64,000 nt of DNA, taken from Alloalcanivorax marinus. GTDB taxonomy: Bacteria; Pseudomonadota; Gammaproteobacteria; Pseudomonadales; Alcanivoracaceae. The DNA is taken from contig NZ_JADDOL010000022.1 in assembly GCF_016906305.1 (NCBI RefSeq), forward strand, positions 1-64,000, read 5' to 3'. The position numbers were made by a program, and so were the translations under genes. How positions within the stretch are numbered: position 1 is the first letter of the stretch; each line of letters begins with the position of its first letter. Below are positions 1 to 9,219 of the stretch, one piece after another. A model generated the notes under the pieces. That model saw nothing but the letters and a program-made list of their open reading frames with translations, was not told the origin of the DNA and made no database searches.

Positions 1-58
1 TTGGAGGCAGGGATGCCGGAAACGAGCTACAGGGACGTACTTGCCGCGTGTCCGGGCC
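1..58. repeat. possible dispersed GAGCTACAGGGACGTA-type repeat (partial)
   Basis: The first bases read GGATGCCGG, then GAGCTACAGGGACGTA, then a GCGTGTCC tail. I remember motifs of this kind (GAGCTACA, GGACGTA, then a GCGT-CC end) as recurrent non-coding elements in Pseudomonas, Halomonas and related genomes. The stretch lies just downstream of the kinase-like gene that ends at 113. No second copy is visible in this window, so the assignment rests on recollection and is weak. Confidence 0.25.
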
Positions 59-112
59 GGGGGAAACCGTTCCCGCCGGCCCCTCTGGAGAACCCACCCC
101 AGAAAAAACCCC

Positions 113-775
113 CTAGAACAGAAAATCGCGAATGCGCTCCGCCACTTCCCCCACCTCCCGCATCGGCAAATCCGCCGCGTCCCGATACCCGAACAGCAAC
201 GCCTCGATCCACTCCGGCCGCCAATGGGCCCGATCCTCCACGCAACGCAGAAAATGCAGCCAGTTACGCCGCCGCGCCCAACGCGACATGGACCAGGGCC
301 GCACCTTCATATCCAGCACATCGATCAGCCCGATCCGGAAACCGTCGATCACGATATTGCCCGGATGCACCGACCGGAAGAACACACCCTGCCGATGCAA
401 CCGCGCCAGAAACACGCCCACCCGATACATCAGCTGGCCATCCATTTCGCCGCGCGCCAGCAACGCGCGCAGGGTCTCGCCGGGCATCGGCTGATACACC
501 GCCACGGTGTGCGGCTCGCCGATAATGCGATGCAGGCTCTCCACCCGCAGAGTGGGAATGCGCAGACGCTCCAGCCGCCGGGCGTGGCGCGCGAAACGCA
601 CCGCCGCCGGCGACAGCAACTCGCGGTTGAAAAAGCGCTTGCGCCGGAAATATTTCAGATAGCGTCCATCCCGCAGCCGCAGCACCTTGATGCCGTGGCC
701 GTCCCGCTCCACCACCTGGGAATCGGCCACCACGCGCTCCAGTTGCGCGCGGCTGAGAGGGTGAATATGAATCAT
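113..775 (-). CDS. WaaP/InaA-type lipopolysaccharide kinase-like protein
   Basis: This 220-residue protein looks like the small kinase family often annotated as toluene tolerance or InaA/Kdo kinase-like proteins. A short N-terminal lobe contains the basic YLKYFRRKRFFNRE stretch. The catalytic-like segment near residues 130-160 reads LHRQGVFFRSVHPGNIVID and is followed by GLIDVLDMKV, matching the H-x-D/H-x-x-N loop and metal-binding Asp of kinase folds. The usual HxD aspartate is replaced here (SVHPGN), as in some family members. It is predicted to be cytosolic and to act on lipid A core sugars or a related envelope target, but the substrate cannot be read from the sequence. The next gene on the same strand lies just upstream, so the two may be co-transcribed. 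Confidence 0.7.
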   Translation of the reverse strand: MIHIHPLSRAQLERVVADSQVVERDGHGIKVLRLRDGRYLKYFRRKRFFNRELLSPAAVRFARHARRLERLRIPTLRVESLHRIIGEPHTVAVYQPMPGETLRALLARGEMDGQLMYRVGVFLARLHRQGVFFRSVHPGNIVIDGFRIGLIDVLDMKVRPWSMSRWARRRNWLHFLRCVEDRAHWRPEWIEALLFGYRDAADLPMREVGEVAERIRDFLF

Positions 776-806
776 GATCCCGAACTCCCCTGTACGCCGG
801 CGGCCG

Positions 807-1391
807 TCAATCGGACCGCGGACGCGTCAACCGGGGGATGATGCCCCCGGTCCGCTCCATATAATCCAGATACCGGTGGCCGTGGCGCTCCAGGTTCTGC
901 TGCTCCTCCAGAGGCATCCGCAGCGCATAGGCCACCGTGAAGGTCAGCGCCGCCACCGGCCCGGCCAGCCAGTTCTGTAGCAACAGCAACTGCGCCAGCG
1001 CCCACAACAGCAGGGCCGCGTACACCGGATGGCGCAGATAGCGGTACACACCGCCACCACGCAGGGTGCCGCAGGGCGCCAGCGCCGGCCCCCGGTCGCG
1101 CCCGGCGCGCCAGAACAGCCAGATGGCGGCGCTGCCGAGCATCAGCCCGACCCAGGCGGCCTCGTCCAGAAACACCACGTCGGCGAATTCGAACCAGGGC
1201 AGCAGCGCGTCGCACAGCGGCACCACCACCATGGCCAGCACCACCAGCACCTGCAGCAGCCGCTTCTCCGGATCCGCCTTGGCACGGGCACCCGAATTGG
1301 CGAACAGCGACAGACGCGGCACCAGCCCATGCACGCCGAGGGCCATCAACGCCATCGCCGCCAGAATGGTTTCGGCCATATTTTCGGTCAT
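807..1391 (-). CDS. isoprenylcysteine carboxyl methyltransferase (ICMT/PEMT) family membrane protein
   Basis: An integral membrane protein of about 194 residues with four or five hydrophobic segments. Near the C-terminus it has the family signature GGVYRYLRHPVYAALLLW, followed by LEEQQNLERHGHRYLDYMERT, which resembles the SAM-binding end of ICMT/PEMT/NnrU-like methyltransferases. I chose the ATG at 1391 because AGGAGACCC directly precedes it; the frame stays open further upstream without a comparable ribosome site. Bacterial relatives are mostly uncharacterised, so the methyl acceptor is unknown. It precedes the WaaP-like kinase gene by about 30 bases on the same strand. Confidence 0.75.
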   Translation of the reverse strand: MTENMAETILAAMALMALGVHGLVPRLSLFANSGARAKADPEKRLLQVLVVLAMVVVPLCDALLPWFEFADVVFLDEAAWVGLMLGSAAIWLFWRAGRDRGPALAPCGTLRGGGVYRYLRHPVYAALLLWALAQLLLLQNWLAGPVAALTFTVAYALRMPLEEQQNLERHGHRYLDYMERTGGIIPRLTRPRSD

Positions 1392-1565
1392 GGGTCTCCT
1401 CATCGAGGCAGCGGCCGCGCCACGGCGACCGGACAATGATTTCACTTCAACTATACGCGCCGCTCGCGCGGTGTCGCCAGCGGCGGCGCATCGCGGCTGA
1501 ACCCGCCCCCTCTGTGATATACACTGCGCGGGTTTGGTTCCGACCTACCCGACCCCGGAGACGCC

Positions 1566-2441
1566 ATGGCCTGGCAGCAGCTGCACATCGCCACCGAGCC
1601 GCGCCACGCGGACGCCTTTCAGGACAGCCTGGAAAATCTGGGCGCCGCGGCGGTGACGCTCACCGATGGCGCCGATCAGCCGGTGTTCGAACCGCCGCCG
1701 GGGGCCCGGCCGCTGTGGAACACCACCGTGGTCACCGCCCTGTTCGAGGACGGCGCCGATCTGGACGCGGTGCTGGCCGCCCTCGGCGAGCAGGGTCTCG
1801 CCTTCGCCGACCACCGGGTGGAGCCGCTGGCCGAGCAGGCCTGGGAACGGGCCTGGATGGACGACTTCCAGCCCATGCGCTTCGGTGAGCGGCTGTGGAT
1901 CGTGCCAAGCTGGAGCGAGGCGCCGGAACCGGACGCGGTGAACCTGAAGCTGGACCCGGGCCTGGCGTTCGGCACCGGCACCCACGACACCACCGCGCTG
2001 TGCCTGGAGTGGCTGGACGGCGCCGATCTGCGTGGCCGCCGGGTACTGGACTTCGGCTGCGGCTCCGGGGTGCTGGCCATCGCCGCCCTGTTGCTGGGCG
2101 CCGACGCCGCCGTGGGCACCGACATCGATCCCCAGGCGCTCACCGCCAGCGCCGACAACGCCGCCGCCAACGGCGTCGGCGAGCGGCTCAGCCTGTGCCT
2201 GCCGGACGCGCTGGCGGCACAGGAACAGTACGACCTGCTGGTGGCCAATATTCTGGCCGGACCGCTGATCGAGCTGGCCGCCACCCTGGCCGGCCGCTGC
2301 CGGCCCGGCGCGCCCATGGCGCTGTCCGGCATCCTGGCGGATCAGGCGGCGGCGGTGCGCGAGGCCTACGCGCCCTGGTTCGATCTGGCCCCCACCCGCC
2401 AGCGCGGCGACTGGGTACGCATCGACGGCGTGCGCCGCTGA
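1566..2441 (+). CDS. prmA: ribosomal protein L11 methyltransferase
   Basis: PrmA tri-methylates ribosomal protein L11 at several lysine and N-terminal amino groups using SAM. The protein has 291 residues, the usual family length. The N-terminal substrate-recognition domain begins MAWQQLHIATEP. The Rossmann methyltransferase domain carries motif I as VLDFGCGSGVLAIAAL near residue 160, TDIDPQAL after it, and the catalytic NILAGPL loop near residue 225. The GTGTHDTTALCLEW segment before motif I is also typical of PrmA. The start ATG follows a GGAG at 1556-1559. It stands alone on the plus strand, divergent from the methyltransferase-like gene. Confidence 0.95.
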   Translation: MAWQQLHIATEPRHADAFQDSLENLGAAAVTLTDGADQPVFEPPPGARPLWNTTVVTALFEDGADLDAVLAALGEQGLAFADHRVEPLAEQAWERAWMDDFQPMRFGERLWIVPSWSEAPEPDAVNLKLDPGLAFGTGTHDTTALCLEWLDGADLRGRRVLDFGCGSGVLAIAALLLGADAAVGTDIDPQALTASADNAAANGVGERLSLCLPDALAAQEQYDLLVANILAGPLIELAATLAGRCRPGAPMALSGILADQAAAVREAYAPWFDLAPTRQRGDWVRIDGVRR

Positions 2442-2555
2442 GCGCCGGCGTGTTCCAGGTAGCAAACGGGCGCCGCCAGCCTTGCGGCGTACCCGCTTTG
2501 TTCTGTACAACCTTTATTTCCTCCAGCTTGCTGCAATGCGCCGAGACGTCGAACC

Positions 2556-3725
2556 ATGGCCGGCCCCTATAAAACCCGCTGTCCGCACTGCGGCGCCCAG
2601 TTCAAGATCAACGACGACCACCTGAGCCAGGCCCGCGGCGCGGTGCGGTGCGGGTCCTGTCTGCGGATTTTCCAGGCCACCGACCATCTGATCGGCGGCG
2701 CCGCCCCACGCGGCGAGGACGGCCGCTGGGACCGGGCTCTGGACGAGGACGCACCGCGGCTGGCTCCCTCCGGCGGCGAACAGGGCGGGCTGGAACTGAG
2801 CGACGCCTTTTTGGATATGGACGGCCCGGACCGGGACGGCGACCGCTTCGCGGATCTGGACGACGCCCTGGGCGATGGCTTTTCCGACGACGGCTTCTCC
2901 GACGCCACCGCGCACGGCCGCCAGGCGGGCGACGACCCGGGCCCGGCGGACGAATCCTGGGCGGAAGCACTGCTCCGGGACCTGGAGGACGAGGACGAGG
3001 CCGGGGCCGGCGCCCCAGCCGGCCCGGCCCGGGGCACGCCTGCTGCCTCGCCGCCGCCCGCCTCGGCGCTGCTGACCCGCAATACCGCGGACCCCGGCCC
3101 CGACGGCGGGCCGGAGGACCGCGACCCGGACCCGTTCGATTTCCTCAACCGCGACGCCGCCCGTCACCGCGCCGCCAACGAACGGCTCGACTATGTGGCG
3201 CCGCCGCCGGCGGGGCCGGCGGTACTGCTCAAATGGGGGCTTCTGTCGCTGCTGGCCCTGTTGGTGCTGGCCGGTCAGTACGCGGTGTTCCATTTCCAGG
3301 AGCTGGCCCGCCAGCCCCAGTGGCGCCCCTATTACGCCCAGGCCTGCGAACTGCTGGGCTGCGCCCTGCCGCTGCACTCCGACCCGTCGCGGCTGCGCGG
3401 CGCCAATCTGGTGGTACGCAGCCATCCCCGGTTCCGTGACGCCCTGATGGTGGACGCCCTGCTGTTCAACGAGGCGGACTGGCCGCAGCCGTTCCCGGTG
3501 CTGGAGCTCACCTTCACCGACCTGCAGGGCCGGGTGGTGGCCAGCCGCCGCTTCCCGCCGGCGGAATACCTGCGCGGCGACCTCAGCGGCGCCACCGCCA
3601 TGCCCAGCGGTACCCCGGTACACATCGGTCTGGAGATCGTCGACCCGGGCCCCCGGGCGGTCAATTACGACCTGCGCCTGCTGCCCGCCGAGGCCGCCCC
3701 CGACCGCCTCAGCCGGGCGCCCTGA
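2556..3725 (+). CDS. zinc-ribbon and DUF3426 domain protein
   Basis: A 389-residue protein in three parts. Residues 1-40 form an MJ0042-type zinc finger with cysteines at 9, 12, 32 and 35 (CPHC and CGSC). Residues 50-210 are an Asp/Gly/Pro-rich acidic linker that looks unstructured. A single transmembrane helix lies at about 223-245, followed by a DUF3426 domain outside the membrane (WRPYYAQACELLGCALP). Homologues are very often found between prmA and dusB-fis in gammaproteobacteria, as here. The function is unknown; the topology suggests a cytosolic zinc finger tied to a periplasmic domain. Confidence 0.85.
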   Translation: MAGPYKTRCPHCGAQFKINDDHLSQARGAVRCGSCLRIFQATDHLIGGAAPRGEDGRWDRALDEDAPRLAPSGGEQGGLELSDAFLDMDGPDRDGDRFADLDDALGDGFSDDGFSDATAHGRQAGDDPGPADESWAEALLRDLEDEDEAGAGAPAGPARGTPAASPPPASALLTRNTADPGPDGGPEDRDPDPFDFLNRDAARHRAANERLDYVAPPPAGPAVLLKWGLLSLLALLVLAGQYAVFHFQELARQPQWRPYYAQACELLGCALPLHSDPSRLRGANLVVRSHPRFRDALMVDALLFNEADWPQPFPVLELTFTDLQGRVVASRRFPPAEYLRGDLSGATAMPSGTPVHIGLEIVDPGPRAVNYDLRLLPAEAAPDRLSRAP

Positions 3726-3877
3726 GCCCAAGGCGGCAATCGGGGCTTTCCAGCCGGGCCCCGGGTCTCTATCATTGTCGCCCCCCGTGCGCCCCCGCGC
3801 GGGGCCTTGAACCTATTTTCAGGCGACACCCTGAAACGGAAATCCTGCCAACCCGACGCTTTTCACAACGAGTTGCC

Positions 3878-4933
3878 ATGCGGATCGGCCCCCACCTGCT
3901 TCCCAACCCCCTGATTCTCGCGCCCATGGCCGGCGTGACGGATCGCCCGTTCCGGCGTCTTTGCCGGGAGCTGGGGGCCGGACTGGTGGTGTCCGAAATG
4001 GTGACCTCGGATACGCGTCTCTGGAACTCCCGCAAATCCGCCCAGCGCCTGGACCATGGCGGCGAGCCCGGTCCCATCTCGGTGCAGATCGCCGGCGGCG
4101 AGCCGCGCATGATGGCCGAGGCGGCCCGCGCCAACGTGGACCGGGGCGCCCAGATCATCGACATCAACATGGGTTGCCCGGCGAAGAAGGTGTGCAAGCG
4201 CGCCGCCGGCTCCGCGCTGTTGTCCGACCCGGATCTGGTGGCCCGGATCCTGAACGCGGTGGTGGCCGCCGTGGACGTGCCGGTGACCCTGAAGATCCGC
4301 ACCGGCCCCGACCGCGAGCACCGCAACGCCGTGGAGATCGCCCGCCTGGCGGAACGCGCCGGCATCCAGGCGCTGGCCATTCACGGCCGCACCCGGGCCG
4401 ACAAGTTCAACGGCGAGGCGGAGTTCGAGACCATAAAGACGGTGGTGGAATCGGTGAGCCTGCCGGTTATCGCCAATGGTGATATCAAATCGCCGCGAAA
4501 CGCCCATCGGATACTGGAATCCACGGGTGCCAGTGGTATTATGATCGGCCGCGCCGCCCAAGGTAATCCCTGGATCTTCCGGGACACCCTGCATTACCTG
4601 GAACACGGCCGGCTGCCCCAGGCACCGCGGGTCGAGGAAGTGCGCGAGCGCGTCCTGACGCACCTCGCGGACCTGCACCACTTTTATGGGGAATACACCG
4701 GCGTGCGTATCGCCCGCAAGCATCTGGGCTGGTACACGCAATACCTGCCCGGCGGAGACGCTTTCCGGCGCGGGTTCAACAAGCTGGACGAGGCCGGCCC
4801 ACAACAGCGGGCCGTTGAGCAGTTTTTCCAAGAGATCAACGCCCTCGGCGACCGTGTCCGCTTCGGTCGCTATGGCGAGGTGTCTGCCCGGAACCCCTCA
4901 GCCCGGACAAAAGACGGAGCATTGGCCGCATGA
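3878..4933 (+). CDS. dusB: tRNA-dihydrouridine synthase B
   Basis: An FMN-dependent reductase that makes dihydrouridine in the tRNA D-loop. Its 351 residues form a TIM barrel starting [20 protein letters not shown]. The family motif [13 protein letters not shown], with its catalytic cysteine, lies at about residues 94-106, and FMN-phosphate contacts appear as VIANGDI and [15 protein letters not shown]. The C-terminal helical tRNA-binding domain follows. Its stop overlaps the fis start (ATGA at 4930-4933), giving the classical dusB-fis operon. Confidence 0.96.
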   Translation: MRIGPHLLPNPLILAPMAGVTDRPFRRLCRELGAGLVVSEMVTSDTRLWNSRKSAQRLDHGGEPGPISVQIAGGEPRMMAEAARANVDRGAQIIDINMGCPAKKVCKRAAGSALLSDPDLVARILNAVVAAVDVPVTLKIRTGPDREHRNAVEIARLAERAGIQALAIHGRTRADKFNGEAEFETIKTVVESVSLPVIANGDIKSPRNAHRILESTGASGIMIGRAAQGNPWIFRDTLHYLEHGRLPQAPRVEEVRERVLTHLADLHHFYGEYTGVRIARKHLGWYTQYLPGGDAFRRGFNKLDEAGPQQRAVEQFFQEINALGDRVRFGRYGEVSARNPSARTKDGALAA

Positions 4934-5259
4934 CCCTTTCTTCAATGAAGACCGCTGCAGCACGGACACTCACAGAAATGAATACCGCCGAATCACGCAA
5001 ACCCCATCTGACGCTGGCCCGTAGCGAGACCCACGACACCCTGCGCAACTGCGTGCGTCGTTCCCTCGCCGACTACTTCAACCAGCTCGACGGCGAGCCG
5101 GTCAGCGAGCTCTACCAGATGGTCCTGGCGGAGATGGAAATCCCGCTGCTGGAAAAAGTCCTGGAATACACCCGGGGCAACCAGACCAAGGCCGCCGAGC
5201 TGCTGGGCCTGAACCGGGGCACGCTGCGCAAGAAACTCAAGCAGTACGGCCTGCTGTAA
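4930..5259 (+). CDS. fis: DNA-binding protein Fis
   Basis: A nucleoid-associated DNA-bending protein and growth-phase regulator. The C-terminal helix-turn-helix reads [26 protein letters not shown] and is almost the family consensus. The central part has the dimerisation helices ([31 protein letters not shown]). At 109 residues it matches pseudomonad Fis, with a slightly longer N-terminus than in enterics. It is translationally coupled to dusB through an ATGA overlap and is followed by a strong hairpin terminator. Confidence 0.95.
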   Translation: MTLSSMKTAAARTLTEMNTAESRKPHLTLARSETHDTLRNCVRRSLADYFNQLDGEPVSELYQMVLAEMEIPLLEKVLEYTRGNQTKAAELLGLNRGTLRKKLKQYGLL

Positions 5260-5277
5260 CGGCGGGCCGCCGATCCC

Positions 5278-5308
5278 AAGGGCAGTGATACTGCCCTTTT
5301 TTCTTTTC
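5278..5308 (+). terminator. rho-independent terminator of dusB-fis
   Basis: A perfect 9-bp stem (AAGGGCAGT with ACTGCCCTT) encloses a 3-base GAT loop and is followed by TTTTCTTTT. It lies 19 bases behind the fis stop codon. Confidence 0.9.
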
Positions 5309-5378
5309 CGACCCGATGAATGTACGCGCGCCCCGCGCCGCCCCCGGCGTGCCGGCGTGACACCGAAGGTGAGCAACC

Positions 5379-6947
5379 ATGAGCAAGGCCGTTGAACGCG
5401 CGCTGATCAGCGTTTCCGACAAAACCGGCATCGTCGACTTCGCCCGTGCCCTGGCGGACCGTGGCGTCGAGCTGCTGTCCACCGGCGGCACCTTCCGCGC
5501 CATCCGGGACGCCGGCATCGCGGTGCGCGAAGTGTCCGACTACACCGGCTTCCCGGAAATGATGGACGGCCGCGTCAAGACCCTGCATCCCAAGGTGCAC
5601 GGCGGCATTCTCGGTCGGCGCGGCCAGGACGACGGCGTGATGGCGGACAACGGCATCCAGCGCATCGACCTGGTGGTGGTTAACCTGTATCCCTTCGAAG
5701 CCACCGTGGCGCGGCCGGACTGCAGCCTGGAAGAGGCGGTGGAGAACATCGACATCGGCGGCCCGACCATGGTGCGCTCGGCGGCCAAGAACCACGCCCA
5801 CGTGGGCATCGTCACCGACGCCGCCGACTACGCCCGGGTGCTGGACGATATGCAGGCGCACCAGGGCGCCCTGTCCGACGGGCTGCGTTTCGACCTGGCG
5901 ATCAAGGCGTTCGAGCACACCGCCGCCTACGACAGCGCCATCGCCAACCACTTCGGCAAGCTGGTGGGCGAGAACAACCAGGACTTCCCGCGCACCATCA
6001 ACCTGAATTTCCGCAAGGCGCAGGACATGCGCTACGGCGAGAACCCGCACCAGAAAGCGGCCTTCTACGTGGAGCGCGAGCCCGCCGCCGCCAGCGTCGC
6101 CACCGCCCGCCAGCTGCAGGGCAAGGCGCTCAGCTACAACAACATCGCCGACACCGACGCCGCCCTGGAGTGCGTCAAATCCTTCACCAAGCCGGCCTGC
6201 GTGATCGTCAAGCACGCCAACCCCTGCGGCGTGGCGGTGAGTCTGGACGGCATCGAGCACGCCTACGACCTGGCCTTCGCCACCGACCCGGAATCCGCCT
6301 TCGGCGGCATCATCGCCTTCAACCGGGAGCTGGACGCGGCCACCGCCAAGGCCATCGTCGACCGCCAGTTCGTGGAGGTGATCATCGCCCCGCGGGTCAG
6401 CGAAGAGGCCCTGGCCGTCACCGCCGCCAAGAAAAACGTGCGGGTGCTGACGTGCGGCGAGATCGACGGCCCCACCGCCCGGGGCCTGGACTACAAGCGC
6501 GTCAACGGCGGCCTGCTGGTACAGGACCGGGACGTGGGCATGATCACCGAGGGCGACCTCAAGGTGGTCACCAAGCGGGCGCCCACGGAGACCGAAATGC
6601 ACGATCTGATCTTCGCCTGGAAGGTGGCCAAGTTCGTCAAATCCAACGCCATCGTCTATGCCCGTAACCGGCAGACCATCGGCGTCGGCGCCGGCCAGAT
6701 GAGCCGCGTCAATTCCGCGCGCATCGCCGCCATCAAGGCCGAGCACGCGGGCCTGGAGGTGAAGGGTTCGGTGATGGCCTCCGACGCCTTCTTCCCGTTC
6801 CGCGACGGCATCGACAACGCCGCCGAGACCGGCATCCGCTGCGTGATCCAGCCCGGCGGCTCGATCCGCGACGAGGAAGTGATCGCCGCCGCCGACGAGG
6901 CGGACATGGCGATGGTGTTCACCGGCATGCGCCATTTCCGGCATTAA
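5379..6947 (+). CDS. purH: bifunctional AICAR transformylase/IMP cyclohydrolase
   Basis: Catalyses the last two steps of de novo IMP synthesis: formylation of AICAR with 10-formyl-THF, then ring closure. The N-terminal MGS-like cyclohydrolase domain (about 1-195) contains [15 protein letters not shown] and [15 protein letters not shown]. The transformylase domain begins around [14 protein letters not shown] and contains the catalytic KHANPCGVA motif near residue 277 and a [12 protein letters not shown] motif near the C-terminus. The 522-residue length is normal. purD follows at about 105 bases, separated by a heptamer-repeat hairpin. Confidence 0.97.
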   Translation: MSKAVERALISVSDKTGIVDFARALADRGVELLSTGGTFRAIRDAGIAVREVSDYTGFPEMMDGRVKTLHPKVHGGILGRRGQDDGVMADNGIQRIDLVVVNLYPFEATVARPDCSLEEAVENIDIGGPTMVRSAAKNHAHVGIVTDAADYARVLDDMQAHQGALSDGLRFDLAIKAFEHTAAYDSAIANHFGKLVGENNQDFPRTINLNFRKAQDMRYGENPHQKAAFYVEREPAAASVATARQLQGKALSYNNIADTDAALECVKSFTKPACVIVKHANPCGVAVSLDGIEHAYDLAFATDPESAFGGIIAFNRELDAATAKAIVDRQFVEVIIAPRVSEEALAVTAAKKNVRVLTCGEIDGPTARGLDYKRVNGGLLVQDRDVGMITEGDLKVVTKRAPTETEMHDLIFAWKVAKFVKSNAIVYARNRQTIGVGAGQMSRVNSARIAAIKAEHAGLEVKGSVMASDAFFPFRDGIDNAAETGIRCVIQPGGSIRDEEVIAAADEADMAMVFTGMRHFRH

Positions 6948-6955
6948 AGCAAAAA

Positions 6956-7032
6956 CGATACAGGATTCAGGGTACAGGATTCAGGAAAACACTCGGTCCG
7001 GCCCTGTATCCTGCATCCTGTATCCTGTATCG
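6956..7032. repeat. heptamer-repeat inverted element (ATACAGG type)
   Basis: The left arm (6956-6985) is built of four heptamers of the form ATACAGG/ATTCAGG. The right arm (7003-7032) is its reverse complement with 26 of 30 bases matching, around a 17-base loop. It starts 9 bases behind the purH stop codon. A second element of the same heptamer lies at 29129-29208. The arms could fold into a long hairpin that terminates transcription or protects the mRNA 3' end; the function is inference. Confidence 0.8.
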
Positions 7033-7052
7033 GATTTACCAAGGTATTCGTA

Positions 7053-8339
7053 ATGAAGGTTCTGATCATCGGCGGCGGTGGCCGCGAGCATGCACTGGCC
7101 TGGAAAGTGGCCCAGGCGGACGCGGTGGAGAAGGTGCTGGTGGCGCCGGGCAACGCCGGCACCGCCCGGGACGCCAAGCTGGAAAACGTGGCGGTGGACG
7201 TGAGCGACCAGGCGGCCCTGGCCGAACTGGCCGAGCGCGAAGGCGTGGCCCTGACCATCGTCGGCCCCGAGGCGCCGCTGGTGGAAGGTCTGGTGGACTA
7301 CTTCCAGGCCCGTGGCCTGAAGTGCTTCGGCCCCTCCAAGGCCGCCGCCCAGCTGGAAGGCTCCAAGGCCTTCACCAAGGACTTTCTGGCCCGCCATGCC
7401 ATTCCCACCGCCGCCTACGGCAACTTCACGGACATGGATGAAGCCCTCGCCTATGTGCGCGAGCAGGGCGCGCCGATCGTGATCAAGGCCGACGGCCTGG
7501 CCGCCGGCAAGGGCGTGATCGTGGCCATGACCCTGGAGGAAGCCGAGGACGCGGTGCGCGATATGCTGGACGGCAACAAGTTCGGCGACGCAGGCCACCG
7601 GGTGGTGGTGGAGGAATTCCTGGACGGCGAGGAAGCCAGCTTCATCGTCATGGTGGACGGCGAGCACATCCTGCCGATGGCCACCAGCCAGGACCACAAG
7701 CGCGTGGGCGATGGCGACAGCGGCCCCAACACCGGCGGCATGGGCGCCTATTCACCGGCGCCGGTGGTCACCGACGAGGTCCACCAGCGCATCATGGATC
7801 AGGTGATCCGCCCCACCGTGGCCGGCATGGCCGCCGAGGGCATGCCCTACACCGGCTTCCTGTACGCCGGCCTGATGATCGGCGCCGACGGCCAGCCCAA
7901 GGTGATCGAGTACAACTGCCGCTTCGGTGACCCGGAAACCCAGCCGATCATGATGCGCCTGCGCTCCGATCTGGCGGCGCTGTGCCTGGCCGCCCTGGAC
8001 GGCCAGCTCGACCGCATCGAGGCGGACTGGGACCCGCGCCCCACCCTGGGCGTGGTGATGGCCGCCGGCGGCTACCCGGACGGCTACGACAAGGGCGACG
8101 CCATCAGCGGCCTGGACGAGGCCGACTCGGACACGGTCAAGGTGTTCCATGCCGGCACCGCCGAAAAAGACGGCCAGGTGGTCACCAACGGCGGCCGGGT
8201 GCTGTGCGTCACCGCCCTGGGCGACAGCGTCGCCGATGCCCAGCGCCGCGCCTATGAGGCGGTGGCGAAGATCACCTGGCGCGACGCCTACCACCGCACC
8301 GACATCGGCTACCGGGCGGTAGCACGGGAACAATCGTGA
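7053..8339 (+). CDS. purD: phosphoribosylamine--glycine ligase (GARS)
   Basis: An ATP-grasp ligase for the second step of de novo purine synthesis, joining glycine to phosphoribosylamine. The N-terminal motif [18 protein letters not shown] is followed by the ATP-grasp core with [14 protein letters not shown] near residue 145, [22 protein letters not shown] near residue 220 and [12 protein letters not shown] near residue 285. The 428-residue length is standard. purH and purD are neighbours as in many gammaproteobacteria, but the heptamer hairpin separates them. Confidence 0.97.
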   Translation: MKVLIIGGGGREHALAWKVAQADAVEKVLVAPGNAGTARDAKLENVAVDVSDQAALAELAEREGVALTIVGPEAPLVEGLVDYFQARGLKCFGPSKAAAQLEGSKAFTKDFLARHAIPTAAYGNFTDMDEALAYVREQGAPIVIKADGLAAGKGVIVAMTLEEAEDAVRDMLDGNKFGDAGHRVVVEEFLDGEEASFIVMVDGEHILPMATSQDHKRVGDGDSGPNTGGMGAYSPAPVVTDEVHQRIMDQVIRPTVAGMAAEGMPYTGFLYAGLMIGADGQPKVIEYNCRFGDPETQPIMMRLRSDLAALCLAALDGQLDRIEADWDPRPTLGVVMAAGGYPDGYDKGDAISGLDEADSDTVKVFHAGTAEKDGQVVTNGGRVLCVTALGDSVADAQRRAYEAVAKITWRDAYHRTDIGYRAVAREQS

Positions 8340-8348
8340 CGGCACGCC

Positions 8349-9095
8349 GTGCCTGAATCGATTCCCCTGTTCCTGGCGGCGGTGGCCGTCGGCTGCTACA
8401 TCCAGACGGTGACCGGCTTCGCCCTGGGCATCTTCGTGCTCACCGTGGTCACCCTCACCCAGGTGGCGTCGATTCCGGTCACCGCCACCGCGCTCAACAT
8501 CATGAACCTGATGCTCGCCTCGGTGGTGGTGCTGCCGCGCCTGCGCCAGGTGAACTGGCGGCTGGTGGTGCTGAGCCTGGCCGGCGGCCTGCCGGCCATG
8601 GCCGTGGGCGTGTTCGCCCTGGGCTACCTGGACCGCAACGCCGAACACCTGCTGCACCTGCTGCTGGGGGTCATCATCTTCGCCGCCGGCGCGGTGATGG
8701 CGCGCCGCCCCCATCAGCGCGACACCCTCTCCTCGCCGCCGGCGTTCATCGGTGCCGGCGCCCTGGGCGGCTTCTTCGGCGGCCTGTTCAGCATCAGCGG
8801 CCCGCCGGTGGTCTATCAGTTCTACCGGCAGCCGGTGCCCGCCGCCACCCTGCGCCTGACCCTGGTGGCGCTGTTTTCCCTGACTTCCCTGGGCCGCCTC
8901 ACGGTGGTCTCCCTGCACGGTGATCTCACCGGCGACGTGCTGCGCACCGGCCTGATGAGCCTGCCGGTGGTGGCGCTGGTGTCCTGGCTGGGCCATCGCT
9001 ATCCGCCGCCCCTGAGTGAACCGGCCATGCGCCGGCTGGTGTTCCTGCTGCTGATGCTCAGCGGCGGCGCCGTGACCTTGCTGGCGCTGCTGTAG
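8349..9095 (+). CDS. TauE/SafE family sulfite-exporter-type membrane protein
   Basis: A membrane protein of 248 residues with about eight hydrophobic helices. It shows the two-fold repeat of the TauE/SafE (DUF81) family: a first motif TVTGFALGIFVL and a second GGFFGGLFSISGPPVVYQFY. Family members are thought to move small sulfur-containing or organic anions across the inner membrane. It starts with GTG only nine bases behind the purD stop and is probably co-transcribed with it. The substrate is not evident. Confidence 0.8.
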   Translation: MPESIPLFLAAVAVGCYIQTVTGFALGIFVLTVVTLTQVASIPVTATALNIMNLMLASVVVLPRLRQVNWRLVVLSLAGGLPAMAVGVFALGYLDRNAEHLLHLLLGVIIFAAGAVMARRPHQRDTLSSPPAFIGAGALGGFFGGLFSISGPPVVYQFYRQPVPAATLRLTLVALFSLTSLGRLTVVSLHGDLTGDVLRTGLMSLPVVALVSWLGHRYPPPLSEPAMRRLVFLLLMLSGGAVTLLALL

Positions 9096-9219
9096 GGCCC
9101 CCGCGCGGACTCCATCACACCGGCAACCCCCGGCCCGTGCGTGGCGCCGCGAAACCCCCTACAGTGAAAGACTGGCCGCCCTGGGGGACGGCCGCGATGA
9201 CAAAAAAAGGGGGAGTTTC

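Noticed and set aside
5112..6944. Long minus-strand frame opposite fis and purH
   Set aside because: Same codon-bias artefact; the plus strand has two well recognised genes and the minus-strand translation matches nothing.
6956..7032. CRISPR-like repeats
   Set aside because: The units are contiguous heptamers in opposed arms with no spacers, so this is not a CRISPR array.
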